Translations under genes and position numbers: made by a program
The notes under the pieces: model-generated
The model's input: only the letters and a program-made list of their open reading frames with translations
What the model was told of the DNA's origin: nothing
Databases searched by the model: none
Part shown: piece after piece, positions 1-10,447 of the stretch
Position numbering within the stretch: position 1 is the first letter of the stretch
Layout of the letters: the number at the start of each line of letters is the position of its first letter
DNA from: Sphaeroforma sirkka
Lineage: Eukaryota; Opisthokonta; Ichthyosporea; Ichthyophonida
Assembly (NCBI GenBank): GCA_001586965.3
Contig: LUCW03000314.1
Location: forward strand, 1-30,205
DNA length: 30,205 nucleotides
Direction of reading: 5' to 3'

Positions 1-756
1 TGCACTAATTCTTCATATTTTAGAACTGCTATATATGTATGTACTCGTGTTTGTAACCGAATTTTTAAATTTGGACAGAATCAGAGGAATGTCACGATCG
101 ATATACACTGCTAGGTACAAATTGTGTTTCAAACTCAAACCGTGCGGATCGGTTTAAGTATTGTCGTAAGGTTTAGTAACTATTTATATGTTTGTTTTAA
201 TAATTTTTGGTATAATGATTTGGACCTTCTGGTCTATTGTATGTATGATAGTAGCAACTTTTAAGTGTGCGGTTTTTAATGCACAATCCACTTTAAATCT
301 ATTTTGAACTACATACTCCAATCGGAATGTTCAAATTTCCTATACAAATTTTAGAGTCCTAATAACCCGAGTGTTTCGCTATTTGATGTCCAAACTTCAC
401 CATTTGGCCACGCAACTAGCAGGGGCGCCTATCACGATTCGTTGATCATGCAGAGCAGCCCAAAAAAAAAAAAAATCGCAAGGACTCATTTTGGTGCATT
501 TGTGTGATCGCTGTACGTCGAGACCTGATGTCTCAAACCCAGTAGTGGCACATACTCACGGGGTTATAATGTGACGCATAGACGTGACTAACTAAAATTA
601 TATACAGGCACATCCCCAGCTCCTTCGATACGCCAAACCTTCCGCGACTTGGGCTTTAACCTGATGTTAGATGTAGGTGTTAAGCTTAACTCTATAATGG
701 GTACAAACACCATTCTAATGTTCACGTATTCGTAGTTCAGAAGTACAACCATCGGT
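1..756. other. 3' flank of the receptor kinase gene, no gene seen
   Basis: AT-rich DNA without a convincing coding region on either strand. It lies downstream of the minus-strand receptor gene, so its right part should hold the 3' UTR. I see no canonical AATAAA in the minus-strand direction close to the stop codon. An A-run sits near 460-475. Nothing else can be supported. Confidence 0.5.
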
Positions 757-3700
757 TTAGAATTCCGTAACAGAATCCAGGGTCATTCCAGCAGACCCTG
801 ATTCTGACAATGTGTTTGTGTACCCATTGTTCGGAACCCCATGTGTCAGCACTTTGCTGTTTGCGTTGGTCAGAGTCCGTCTTAAAGGATCGATCCTATT
901 CGCACCCGCACCCGCACCCGCACCCAAACCCACGCTACTAGTTTTCGTCGTGGTGCGGCGCACTGTATCGACAAGAATATCTCCCAGCAACTCGACGATC
1001 AGGCCGAACTCGGGTCTATTCTCGGGCCTCTCGCTCCAACAAGCGCGCATGATGTTGAAAACAGCCTCCGGACACGAGTGCGGTCGTTCTAGACGCCTTC
1101 CTCTCTGTATATTCGCAACCACCTCGTGCACATCCGCCTTGCCGTACGGCAACTCTCCCAAAGTAGCCATCTCCCACATTACCACCCCATACGACCACAC
1201 ATCAGACATCGTAGTAAACTCCTTGGTTTCAATGCTCTCCGGCGCCATCCAGCGCAAAGGTAGCGCAGCGATATTGTTTGCGTCCTCTTTGGGGTCTTTC
1301 CTCTTTATATCCTCTCCCAACAAGCTCTCGCTGTTGCTCACCAGCGTCATGCTCGTCTGATCGTTTTCCAATGAACGGTTCATCTCCGAGTTCAGACCTC
1401 TTGATAAAGTCTTCAATTGTGCCAAGGAGTTGTCATCGAGTCCCACAGTCCGCTTCCTGGGCTGTGAGGTCATAACCCGTCCCAAGGTGTTGCCTTTGCC
1501 TTCAGAGCCTGTCGCACCGCCAGATCCATCACTCCCAGTCCCAACCAGTGCAGCCCGTGGTCGAGGTGCCGGACTAGGTACCTCTCCGTTTCCTTTCATG
1601 CTCTCGGGAAGAGCGTCATTACTACTGATGATCACGCGCGTGTAATCCGTCCCCCCGTCCTGCTCGTTCTGGGTCATGGCCGCCTCCACATCCACACCAC
1701 TGCTCTTATGGTGCTTTGGGCCTAGATTGTCCTTGCTGAGAGCCCTGCGCATTTCTCGACCTCCCACAGCTTGGCTTTTGTCTTTGCTTTGCTTAGACGC
1801 GGAACGCTGACGTTGCATGTTCGGAGGCGGCTGATTGGCACGCTCCTTCTCCGAGGCGGGCGATGGAATGAGATTGCTATAACCAGGTCTAGGCATGGGA
1901 TTCGCTTGTGACGGCCCTCCCCCTGAACTGAGATTACTTCTAGACACTTCCACACCCCCGGTGGTAACATTCAAGTACTTGTGACGATTGTTAGCAGATG
2001 CAAGGCTTGGCCCAGGGCTGCCGTGGGGACTCGCGACCACCGCAACATAATCCGAGACAACGGACGAGGACGACTCGTTCCGACTTAACGCATTGCGTGC
2101 GCTCAAGTCCGATCTTAACGAGGACCGCGATCCGATGGGTTGTCGCATCTTGCCGTGGACCATCTGAGCTGGGAGAGGAGACTGATCTGCCCCCGTGGCT
2201 GGTTGGGAGTACGCGACATTCCCGGAGTGTAACGTCGACTGACTGCTTGTCCCAGGACGGCCGGCGTTGCTCTGGTACGGCGGTCGTGAACCGGTGCTGA
2301 TCATAGACGGAGTCTTCGACACCAGGTGTCGCTCGCTTCCGTTATCTGAGTCGTGATAGCTGTTTATAAGATCCGATGACTTCATTGATCCGATATCCGA
2401 GTCCACTTCAACGGCGCCGAACACATTATCTCGCTTTCCCCCTTTCTTGCTTGACATAGTGCTCGAGAGCTGTTTTCTTGCTGGTTCTACAGATTCAGAG
2501 TAGACGTTCGCCACTGATATGCGACGCACATGTGCATCCTCGGCCGCAAAAGCCTTCTCTAAAACGAGAGACATCCCGAAATCGCCCACCTTCAATATCG
2601 GTACGCCGTGTGAATCCTCAGTCGGTGGCGCGAGCAGACAGTTGCGTGCCGCCAGATCGCGATGCACAATATTTTTCGACCCAAGGTAGAGCATACCTAT
2701 GAAAAAGAAAAGTATTAAAAAAAAAAGGATATCAAAATCAAATCCTCAACCACCTTCAAATGCAACGCAGCGAACTGATTTTCCACACACTATCATAAAA
2801 AGATAGACAGCGGTGACCAATTGAGAAAAAAATCAGTGCCATTGATCCCCCAAAAATGTGAATATCTCTCGATGATGAATCGCTTGCAAGTGTGAAAAAT
2901 AAGCATCGTTCTATACCCTCCTGCTACTATACACCGCCAGAAGACTCTACCTAAGGATTATGGAGACGACCAAGATATTCGGAGCTATATATTTTATCGT
3001 CCACAATGACGAAGTCCAGCGTGAATCTTAAAAACAAACACAAAGCGGGCTATTTATACCTTGTGCCAGCTGATGAGCCAAAGCCAACAAGGCAGCTATT
3101 GGTAGCTTCTCGTTTCGTGACTTTCTCTCTGAAAGGTAATCGTGCAAACTTCCGAGCGGCAGAAACTCCATGACCACACATGGCATATATCCCTTTACAC
3201 GCTTAGTGATACCTGTAATAAAGACAACCATTCAATTCAATAAAAATTGAGTAACTTGCGGTACGAACACGACGAGGAGAATCAAGGCTGTCCAGTTTAT
3301 GCCAACTTGTAAAATACGGCATATGAAATAAACACGAACGCATTGCATACCCGTGTAAGATAGATAATGCACGATAATATACACAGGACAAAGAACACGA
3401 TGCGCCACATTAGTGCAATAGGCTATAGAAGAAAGGTACCTAATATGTAAATTACATGTGGATTATCCAAACGTCGCATCAAGTCGACCTCTCGCATGAG
3501 CGATTCTTCGGCATCTCCGTCAGCTTCGCGAAGCTCCTATTTATCAACGAAAGCGAATATAATAGCATGTCAGGGGGGATTTTGGCAGCGCATCCTTGTA
3601 TGTGGTCTTCGAGATTGAAAATTTCATATGTACAAGTATATATACACATGAATATAGAAATATATTTATGTACATAATATGGAAATAAATTTGTATACAT

Positions 3701-4014
3701 GTATACATATATATGCATATATACATTATAGATATGCATGTGTATTATGAATTTATAAATCCATCTATAACTATTAACTAATATATATTTAAATATACTT
3801 GTACATATGGATCATAGACCTATAAATCTATAAATTTATCAATAACTAGTAACCATATATATATATACATAATAGATAACTATAATTATATTTATACGAA
3901 TATATATAAATTATATGTATATCTACATTTACATTTACATCTATATCTATGTAAATATATACATACATACATACAAACATACATTCAACCCTGTACGTGT
4001 ATATACAGATATAC

Positions 4015-4073
<59 letters not shown>

Positions 4074-7000
4074 CATGACTGTAAATGCATCTTGTAAAAC
4101 ATTCACGGCTACGAGCTCACGTACCTTGATAGCAACAGGTACTATTGCGCCGTTGTACTTCAACGAACCGCGATATACATGACCAAAAGTTCCAGATCCC
4201 ACTATCTGATCTTTGTTGAGATATTTGATCGGAATGTCCTTTGTGCTTTACGAAAGAGATAAGCATATGGATCGGTGAGCCAATTTAGATTCATTCTATA
4301 TTATATACGACGTTTCAAATACCAGCACACTATATTTACACTCGTGTATTCAATATCTGGTGACATTGAGATTTTATCCACCAACTATCTATATACTACA
4401 AACTCACGAGTACCCGACCAGCAGCGAATGATATGACAAAATTCACCATGTACCGTCAAAGACTGTTACCATGGGCATGTTCGAATTATATATAAAAAAC
4501 ACACCCGACAACTTACTATGTGGCGCGTACATTACGCAATACTGAGACCAGAGCCTCAGTCTTGAAAATCTCACAATCGATGGATTCGCTAGATTTCTTG
4601 CCAGTCCATCTGTCGATGTCTTGCTGTTTGCGACGTTCAAAAAAGCACCAGATGCCAAGCCCGACAATCAAGAGGGCCGCGACTATACCGGCAACTGCGC
4701 CGACTATTAATGTCACTGTTTGTACGACGAAATTAAATATAAGCGACGGTTTTTACTTCTAGAAGATTTGACTGTAAAAATTAGAGGTTTGATGGCATAA
4801 TGTGAGACGCGTACATACCGGTAGCGTCGCAACAAAGCAGTAGAGAACAATTTCAAGCACAGCAAATAAACGTAGAAAAAAATCAAAAAAATACCATAGT
4901 AGACTCGACTATACCGCACGCTGGGTGAGTATTTCGTTCTATGTGATATGAGAGCACGGCGTCATCGGATCACACACATTCATAGCAAGCGATGTAGATA
5001 ACACTAGATTCAAAGGATTTGAATCGAAAAACGCCACTGGGATCTATTCTGGCATTCCAGTAGTACATTCAATTCTAGAACATCGAGTTCACTGACACCT
5101 AGCAGGACAGAACATCAATTGCATTCACATACTCGAGACAGAAGTGTCGTCGACAAACTGCTGTCCATCGGCGCCAACCGTCTGATATGGTATCACCACA
5201 CTTTCACCGACGACTGTTGCGGTTCCCAACTTTACTTTGTTCTCCACCTTTGCTCCGTTCTTTATGACGGTATCTGGGCCCAAAGCAACGTCTGAAAAGT
5301 AGAGAATGCGTACGATGACAATTTGTTTATTCATGACGACTAAGGATAATCTAGTGGGGGAAAAAGGGTTTGAAGTTCCGTTTGCTCCCTTATTGAATTT
5401 GGACAGAACTAATTGAGTTTCCAAACAATTCAAACTCGGCCCAAAACTCATCTAAAAAAATCAAAAAGGATAGATATCACATACAATTGTGTACGACCTA
5501 CCAGATCCAAGCGTCACCGATTCTCCGATGGTGCTGCGCGCACCTACGAACGACTTGATATCTATTGTTGAGCCTCTCCCAATTGTCAATCTAATTAGTG
5601 ATGCAAGTATTAGAATGTCGTAAGGTTGTAATCCTCCTTCGATTCACACTGTCTTCAGAAAAAAGATTTTAAGTAATTGACATAGCAAATATCAAGGTGT
5701 GCGACACAGGGTGCGAGTAAAAAAATACAGGTGGCTTGAACGAGTCGCTATAGTATTCATACAGAACATTTGGAGATGCATACAAACGAGGCTACTATAT
5801 TATCACGTGTCTGCAACACCTAACAGCTACCCCTGAGAAAGCCGAAGGAAAAAAGCACATACCCCTCCTCGATATTGACATCATCTGCAATGATAACCTT
5901 TGTATCGACCTTCGATAGCGGGCCCAACGAAACGCCTTCGCCGATCGTGGTGAAAGATCCTAAAGAGCAATTGTTCCCCACAACTGTATTTGCGCCCACA
6001 TCAACATACTGCGCCAACACAGTCGAGGGTCCTATGATAGAGTTTACTCCGATTGTGGCGAATCTAGCTGCAGGTACGCAAGAAAGAAAGAAAGAAAATA
6101 GACAATAAGTTCCCAATAGGCATATCTTTGACAACACGAGCAAATATATTCACAGGGGCTACGACATCATTGGATACATATTACGAGATAAGAACTTTGT
6201 AAACCTGGATTTTGAAATTCAAGCACAGCAGATACAGTGACACACAGGTTGATGAAGTACACAATTATAAGCCTGACTAGCTACTATCAAATTTCGACGC
6301 GCCGTCATTTACGGTTAGACACATGAACGTAATTTGAGGCAATTCGGCTACTGCTACTCCCAACCACGATCATCAGATAAGAAAACATGTATAACATACT
6401 ATACATTATCGTTGTAGTGTAGATATTACACACATGTTGTGACGTACAAGGATGCAGATACAGGTACAATAATACAGGTGCATGCCGCATACAAAACTTG
6501 AAAATATTGACAACTCTAAAGCAAAAATATATACAAGCACTTTGCAGGCACGTTTGGATGTCTGCATTTCAATTTTCACCGTGATTATTTATACAGCGCA
6601 AGCATAACAAAAAATAGTTCAGCGAGGACAAAACTGGGTAATATTATTATACATTGGACCTTGTATGAAACTATACATACAAACCCTGGCCCCGGCGGCG
6701 ACAGTTGCGGCGGTCAGAAGATTAACGTTGTCCCCGATTATGGTTAAAGCTCGGCGCTCGTCACCAACTGCTCGTCGATATTTATAGTTAGGTTCACCTA
6801 CATCAATACCGATCCTTACGTAATTGCCCGCCTTTATATTTCTATACAGGATTACATTACTTGCAATCTCCACATAGTCGCCCAATTCGACGTCCTGTTC
6901 AATTGTCACATCATCACCGATTGTTACACCTGTCCCAATCTTTGCAGTTTTTTCGATTGTTACATTGATTCCCTTTACAAGCTGTAGCGGGCTGGGGGTG

Positions 7001-7440
7001 ACCGATGGCGCTGGTGTAGGTTGACTCGAAGCTGATGGTGCTGCTGATGGTGTTTTAGTTGGAATAGAAGAAGGAATCGCTATAGGTGATGGCAATGGAC
7101 TATTAGATGCCTTTGGACTTGAAGATGGGTCCGGTATATCCAGAAGCCCGCCTATCTCTATGATACAAGTTTTCCCCTTGTAGCCGTCGGGACAAATACA
7201 AGTGAATCCTTGCGCATCATCCACACATGTACCACGTCTGCAAGGCTCGGTGGAACATTCAGATAATACTTGCCTCCTGCTTAAAGAAGAGCCGCGTGAT
7301 TTATCGTAAAGCGGTGCATCTTGTCGATATTGTCTCTCTCCATCATATTCAAGTTGTTGCAGTTGTTGTGTGTCGGAGATAGACAAAGACAGCGAGATGT
7401 GCACGGATACAAACAGTGCTAGCAATCGGTGTACAAGCAT
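757..7440 (-). CDS. Receptor tyrosine kinase with EGF-like and hexapeptide beta-helix ectodomain
   Basis: Predicted single-pass plasma-membrane receptor tyrosine kinase of 1240 residues, phosphorylating protein tyrosines after ligand binding. Exons in transcript order: 7440-6681, 6067-5863, 5590-5502, 5291-5133, 4715-4517, 4245-4125, 3536-3440, 3212-3060, 2696-757. Every intron (210-613 bp) is GT-AG, many donors GTATGT or GTAAGT, and all phases match. Domains: signal peptide 1-20; EGF-like 62-92 with six cysteines; Pro/Ser linker 100-155; 35 hexapeptide repeats 162-390; membrane span 406-430 with GAVAG, then ERRK; kinase from about 480. Kinase residues: GSGTFGHV 487-494, VAIK Lys511, alpha-C Glu527, HRDLAARN 606-613, DFG 633-635, RWMAPE 1076-1081, then [11 protein letters not shown] and [20 protein letters not shown] and RWMAPE mark a tyrosine kinase. 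The start is the only Met preceding the signal peptide. Odd: a huge DFG-APE insertion. No family assigned from sequence alone; splicing is inferred. Confidence 0.9.
1285..2502 (-). other. About 400-residue insertion in the kinase activation segment
   Basis: DFG (633-635) and APE (1079-1081) are about 445 residues apart, against roughly 25-35 in ordinary tyrosine kinases. The extra stretch, about residues 660-1065, is open throughout, rich in Ser, Asn, Gly and charged residues, and looks disordered. It contains YxN motifs at Tyr835 (KYLNV) and Tyr867 (GYSNL), further tyrosines in DYVAV and DYTRV, and basophilic-kinase-like sites such as RRAL S and RKRT; RRIS lies just before it. The DNA is far more GC-rich than the gene's real introns and has no pyrimidine tract before the APE side, so an unspliced intron is unlikely. 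Confidence 0.8.
4018..4071. repeat. (TA)n microsatellite in intron 6 of the receptor gene
   Basis: About 27 uninterrupted TA units, next to imperfect CATA/TACA repeats at roughly 3640-4000. It lies in the 588-bp intron between the exons for the glycine-rich loop and the alpha-C helix. Likely length-polymorphic; a weak point for assembly. Confidence 0.95.
5176..6957 (-). other. Hexapeptide-repeat (left-handed beta-helix) domain of the receptor
   Basis: Coding stretch for residues 162-390, spread over exons 1-4. The repeats follow [LIV]-[GAED]-x-x-[STAV]-x, for example [31 protein letters not shown] count 9 hexads (162-215), an 18-20 residue loop with [13 protein letters not shown], then 26 hexads without a gap (235-390), about a dozen coils. 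The register passes through the junctions of exons 1/2, 2/3 and 3/4 inside the hexads VSRFAT, IEEGLT and LGSDVA. No histidine occurs in the domain, so the catalytic His of LpxA/LpxD-type acyltransferases is absent and a binding or scaffold role is more likely. A stalk of about 14 residues separates it from the membrane span. Confidence 0.88.
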
Positions 7441-7464
7441 AGTTCGACTTTCGTGTTCTTGTTA

Positions 7465-7472
7465 TATTTATA
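7465..7472 (-). promoter_or_regulatory. TATA-like box upstream of the receptor gene
   Basis: Minus-strand TATAAATA, about 25 nt before the start codon at 7440. If it acted as a TATA box the 5' UTR would be almost absent, so it may be chance in AT-rich DNA. Confidence 0.2.
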
Positions 7473-8859
7473 TCGATTAAAATTCATACGAATATGTGTG
7501 CCAGCCCTGATATTAAATAGAACAGAAACGTGTATATTGCATGAAAAATGTAATGACGAGCGAATTCGTATATTTCGAGGTTAATGGCGTGAGTGTGAGT
7601 ATGTGCCTATATTATCGAACCTTGTTTAGGTTCATCTAGTTAAAAGATAATGTCTCCATTTACTCCTGTCATCCTACAGACGACTATGGTGTATTGATGC
7701 GAATACAATAAAATCGAGACACTGATCAACAGACACGTAATCATAAATTGAGTGTGATGCAACTGAATCCATGCAGGTTCACATCATCCGATATATTCTC
7801 TGAAGTCATCTCCTGAGTCGCGAGTCGCGACCCTCTCTGGCTCTCCCTCTCGCTGTACAAAGAAAATATATAAATATTTATACACAACTGACTTTTCAGA
7901 ATTGAAAAGAATTTTTTGTTTGTTTTATTTTTAAATTTTTAACTCTGCCATAGACAATTTATTTTTTATAATAACATATCTGTAGGCTTACTCTAGTAGG
8001 CTCTGTATTTTATTTTATTGTTTTTATATAAACAAACCAAAAATAAAATCAAAATAAATATTTAATTTTTGTTTTGTTTTGTAAATATGTAAATACATAA
8101 ATATTTACAGTAAATACATAGGATTTTTTTCCTTTTTGGTTTAAAAAAAACCATCATTGAAAGAAAAAATTAAATGCCCCCCAAAAAATTGTTCTAAAAA
8201 TAATTTTAGAAGGTGATGCAAAAAGTGAAGAAAAAAAATGCACAAAACAGTAAAACACAAGAGCGAAATTGTGTCCGATATTCATAGCCTTCTAAAAACA
8301 AACAGAGGGCTATGCGATAATTGTTTTCTAAAACTGGAGAAGAAAAAAACCCATATGTTGTATTTTTAACACCAATGCCTCTGGGCAGTCGGCACACGCC
8401 ACGCGGCAGTGACGGCACACATACTACACAGGTCACAGCCACACACACATACACTCACAACTACGAGACTATCGGATTACAGTAGTGAAAAAAGATATAA
8501 AGTTATATATTTAGACTGGCACTTTTCTTAAACTTTGAGTAGTTTTTATTAAAAAATAATGTGCTTCACTACTATGTTAATGTACTGCTAGAGTAGTCTG
8601 CTATACATTACCCTTTTTCAACAAAATACTAAAAAGTCTAAAATTCCTTCGAGTTCAGTTTGCAATTGGAAAGCATTTACTATTTGTTTAGTATTAAAAA
8701 AAGAAAAAATATTTTAAAATGCGGAAGTTAAAAAGTCCAGACTTCAGAAGTTCGTACTTCAGGAGGGCGAGGGCTATGCAAAACTGCCAAAAAAAAACAA
8801 ACAACAAATGCTGACTTTTTTTTGAACATTGGAAAACAGAAAAGTTAGTTTTTCTCGCG

Positions 8860-9006
8860 CAGGATTCGAAACTCGAAAGTCGAAGACTCGAAGCCGAGAG
8901 GCCGAGAGGCCGAGAGGCCGAGACTCTCGAGTCTCTTGTCTTGTCTCGTCGAGCCTTCAAAGACCCAAAGTCGAGGACTCGAGACTCGAGACTCCGAGAC
9001 TCGAGG
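8860..9006. repeat. GC-rich minisatellite-like block of 8-bp units
   Basis: Four tandem GCCGAGAG units (last one incomplete) at 8893-8923, followed by a looser array of GACTCGAG-like units at about 8970-9005. Sharp compositional island in AT-rich DNA. Confidence 0.8.
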
Positions 9007-9092
9007 AACCGCTAGTAAATGCCTTCAATCACGTTATTTACATGTGTACATAAATACATTTTTTAACACATCTTTATATATATATATATATA

Positions 9093-9152
9093 ATATTTTG
9101 ATCCTTTTTAAATAAATATATATTTGTTTTTTTTTAAAAAGGATCAAAATAT
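9093..9152. repeat. Perfect 20-bp inverted repeat with 20-nt loop
   Basis: Arms 9093-9112 and 9133-9152 are exact reverse complements (left arm begins ATATTTTGATCC) separated by 20 nt. Could fold into a hairpin or be the remnant of a small inverted-repeat element. No associated gene. Confidence 0.9.
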
Positions 9153-9827
9153 CAGCACAAAACATGTTTCCAAGACCTCAGACCCCAGTGGGGCCCAGAG
9201 TTCCAGACCCCGGGCCCCAGGCCCTACTAGAGGCCCAGGGTACAGCGTGTTGATATATACTTATAATTGTTTTTTTTTTTTAAACATAAAAGGAAACAAA
9301 TCAAAAACTGAATTGCCCCATCGGAGAATTTAGCTCTAATTAAATTTAGAACCCCAATATATTCTTTACATTTTAAATAATGTTATTTTTACTTATTATC
9401 CTTTGAACCATATTTGTTTTTTTTTAAACAGAAAGTTTGACCTATCCGATTCCGAAGTTTCGAACCCGACTATTTAAAAAAAACAATACATACATATAAA
9501 CAACTGTATTGAGCTGTACGTCACTCATTGTATTTAAAAAAATACTATCTGCGTGTCTACTACAAGGCTAAAAGAGTAACCTCTGAGAGTGAGGAATTCC
9601 GGTATATTTATCTCCGAGTTGTGACTCGTGACTACATACGTCTACGCGAGAGTCTAAGACATACCAGTATTGTTCAAATAATTTTTTAAACGTTGTCTCT
9701 GTAAATAAACTAACAAGATTTAAAAAAAAGTAGTTCGAACCCTCTCGAGGTCCGAGGAGGCTCGAATCCAACTCCAACTTCTAAGTTGATATTTATTTCA
9801 GGCGAATAAAATCCTAAAAAAGAAAAA

Positions 9828-9860
9828 GGGGGGGGGGGAGTGGGCCGGTGGGGGCGGGGG
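9828..9860 (+). other. G-rich tract with G-quadruplex potential
   Basis: An 11-G run followed by G-runs of 3, 5 and 5 within 33 nt, preceded by an A-rich purine run. Four G-tracts with short loops fit the usual G-quadruplex pattern. Confidence 0.6.
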
Positions 9861-10057
9861 CAAATACCGATTTTCGCTTCTTCGCCTCATAATTATAGAC
9901 TCGTAGGACCTGAGTGCCTGACTTGTCCTCATGTTGACCATATATGGGCATATGACGCGCCAAATCGGGCCCGCCTTTCAGTCAGTTAATATTTTTTTAG
10001 CAATCAAAACAATATGGATATCTGATGTTCGGATATACACTTGCATACAACTTTGAT

Positions 10058-10158
10058 GGGAATAATATTATATATTTCAAAAATGACAAGTATGTATGTT
10101 ACAATGTATGAACATATGGTATGGCTCTCATAGTCGATGTAGTGGTTCAGGAAAGATT
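10058..10158 (+). repeat. Left terminal inverted repeat
   Basis: Matches the reverse complement of 11551-11651 with about seven differences. It includes the last codons and stop of the minus-strand ORF tail. Confidence 0.85.
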
Positions 10159-10262
10159 GATGGGAAGAAGTGGTCAATAAATTCCCGTTTGAAGCTTTGG
10201 CCAAGTGAGTAAATAATGGAAGATATGCGTTGAGTCAATTCGGGCCGGTGTTGACAAAACCG
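10128..10262 (-). pseudogene. C-terminal fragment of a repeated element protein of unknown family
   Basis: The frame ends with PSIFPEPLHRL before the stop. The block CQHRPELTQRISSI followed by SLGQSFKREF also occurs, with mostly conservative changes, in the copies at 19508-19793 and 20182-20400, which suggests it was once under protein-level selection. Homology to the other copies stops near 10262. In the 20182 copy the block is preceded by a plausible AACAG splice acceptor. I do not recognise the protein. Confidence 0.5.
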
Positions 10263-10447
10263 TCTCCGAAACGTAAATCTCGGTGACCAGTAGGTCACCA
10301 GTGTAGAACTGCATACCACTTTCAAAAACCCACAGACCCCACCAAAACGTTGACTTGAAATTTGGATTTCCAATCAAAAAAATAAAATACAGTAGGGAGT
10401 CTGGGGACCCACACTCCCACAACCCCACAGTCCCACATCCACGAAAA

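Larger units (their letters stand above)
7441..10057. other. AT-rich intergenic region, no gene recognised
   Basis: Long A and T runs and short inverted repeats, for example TTCTAAAA/TTTTAGAA near 8192-8211. Open frames here are short, lack recognisable motifs and contain low-complexity sequence. The right part may include eroded transposon remnants, but I cannot assign any. The 5' part should hold the receptor promoter. Specific repeats are listed separately. Confidence 0.5.

Noticed and set aside
812-1360. Plus-strand open frame of 182 codons opposite the kinase C-lobe
   Set aside because: It is antisense to a stretch with clear tyrosine-kinase motifs, and its translation shows only low-complexity and codon-shadow features.
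1285-2502. The activation-segment insertion as a retained intron
   Set aside because: It has no stops over about 400 codons, differs in base composition from the true introns and lacks a pyrimidine tract at the right edge. It remains testable by RNA-seq.
3915-4202. Open frames of alternating Tyr and Ile
   Set aside because: They are translations of the TA microsatellite.
4713-4919. Hydrophobic minus-strand stretch within intron 4 with a good GTATGT downstream
   Set aside because: The only upstream acceptor is poor, and joining exon 4 directly to the membrane-span exon keeps phase and gives a clean single-pass receptor.
5133-7440. The EGF and hexapeptide exons as a separate secreted protein gene
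   Set aside because: The exon 4 donor and the phase into the membrane-span exon fit exactly, and the kinase part has no signal peptide or start of its own.
8206-9333. Several short open frames in the intergenic DNA
   Set aside because: They are low-complexity, lack motifs and overlap simple repeats.
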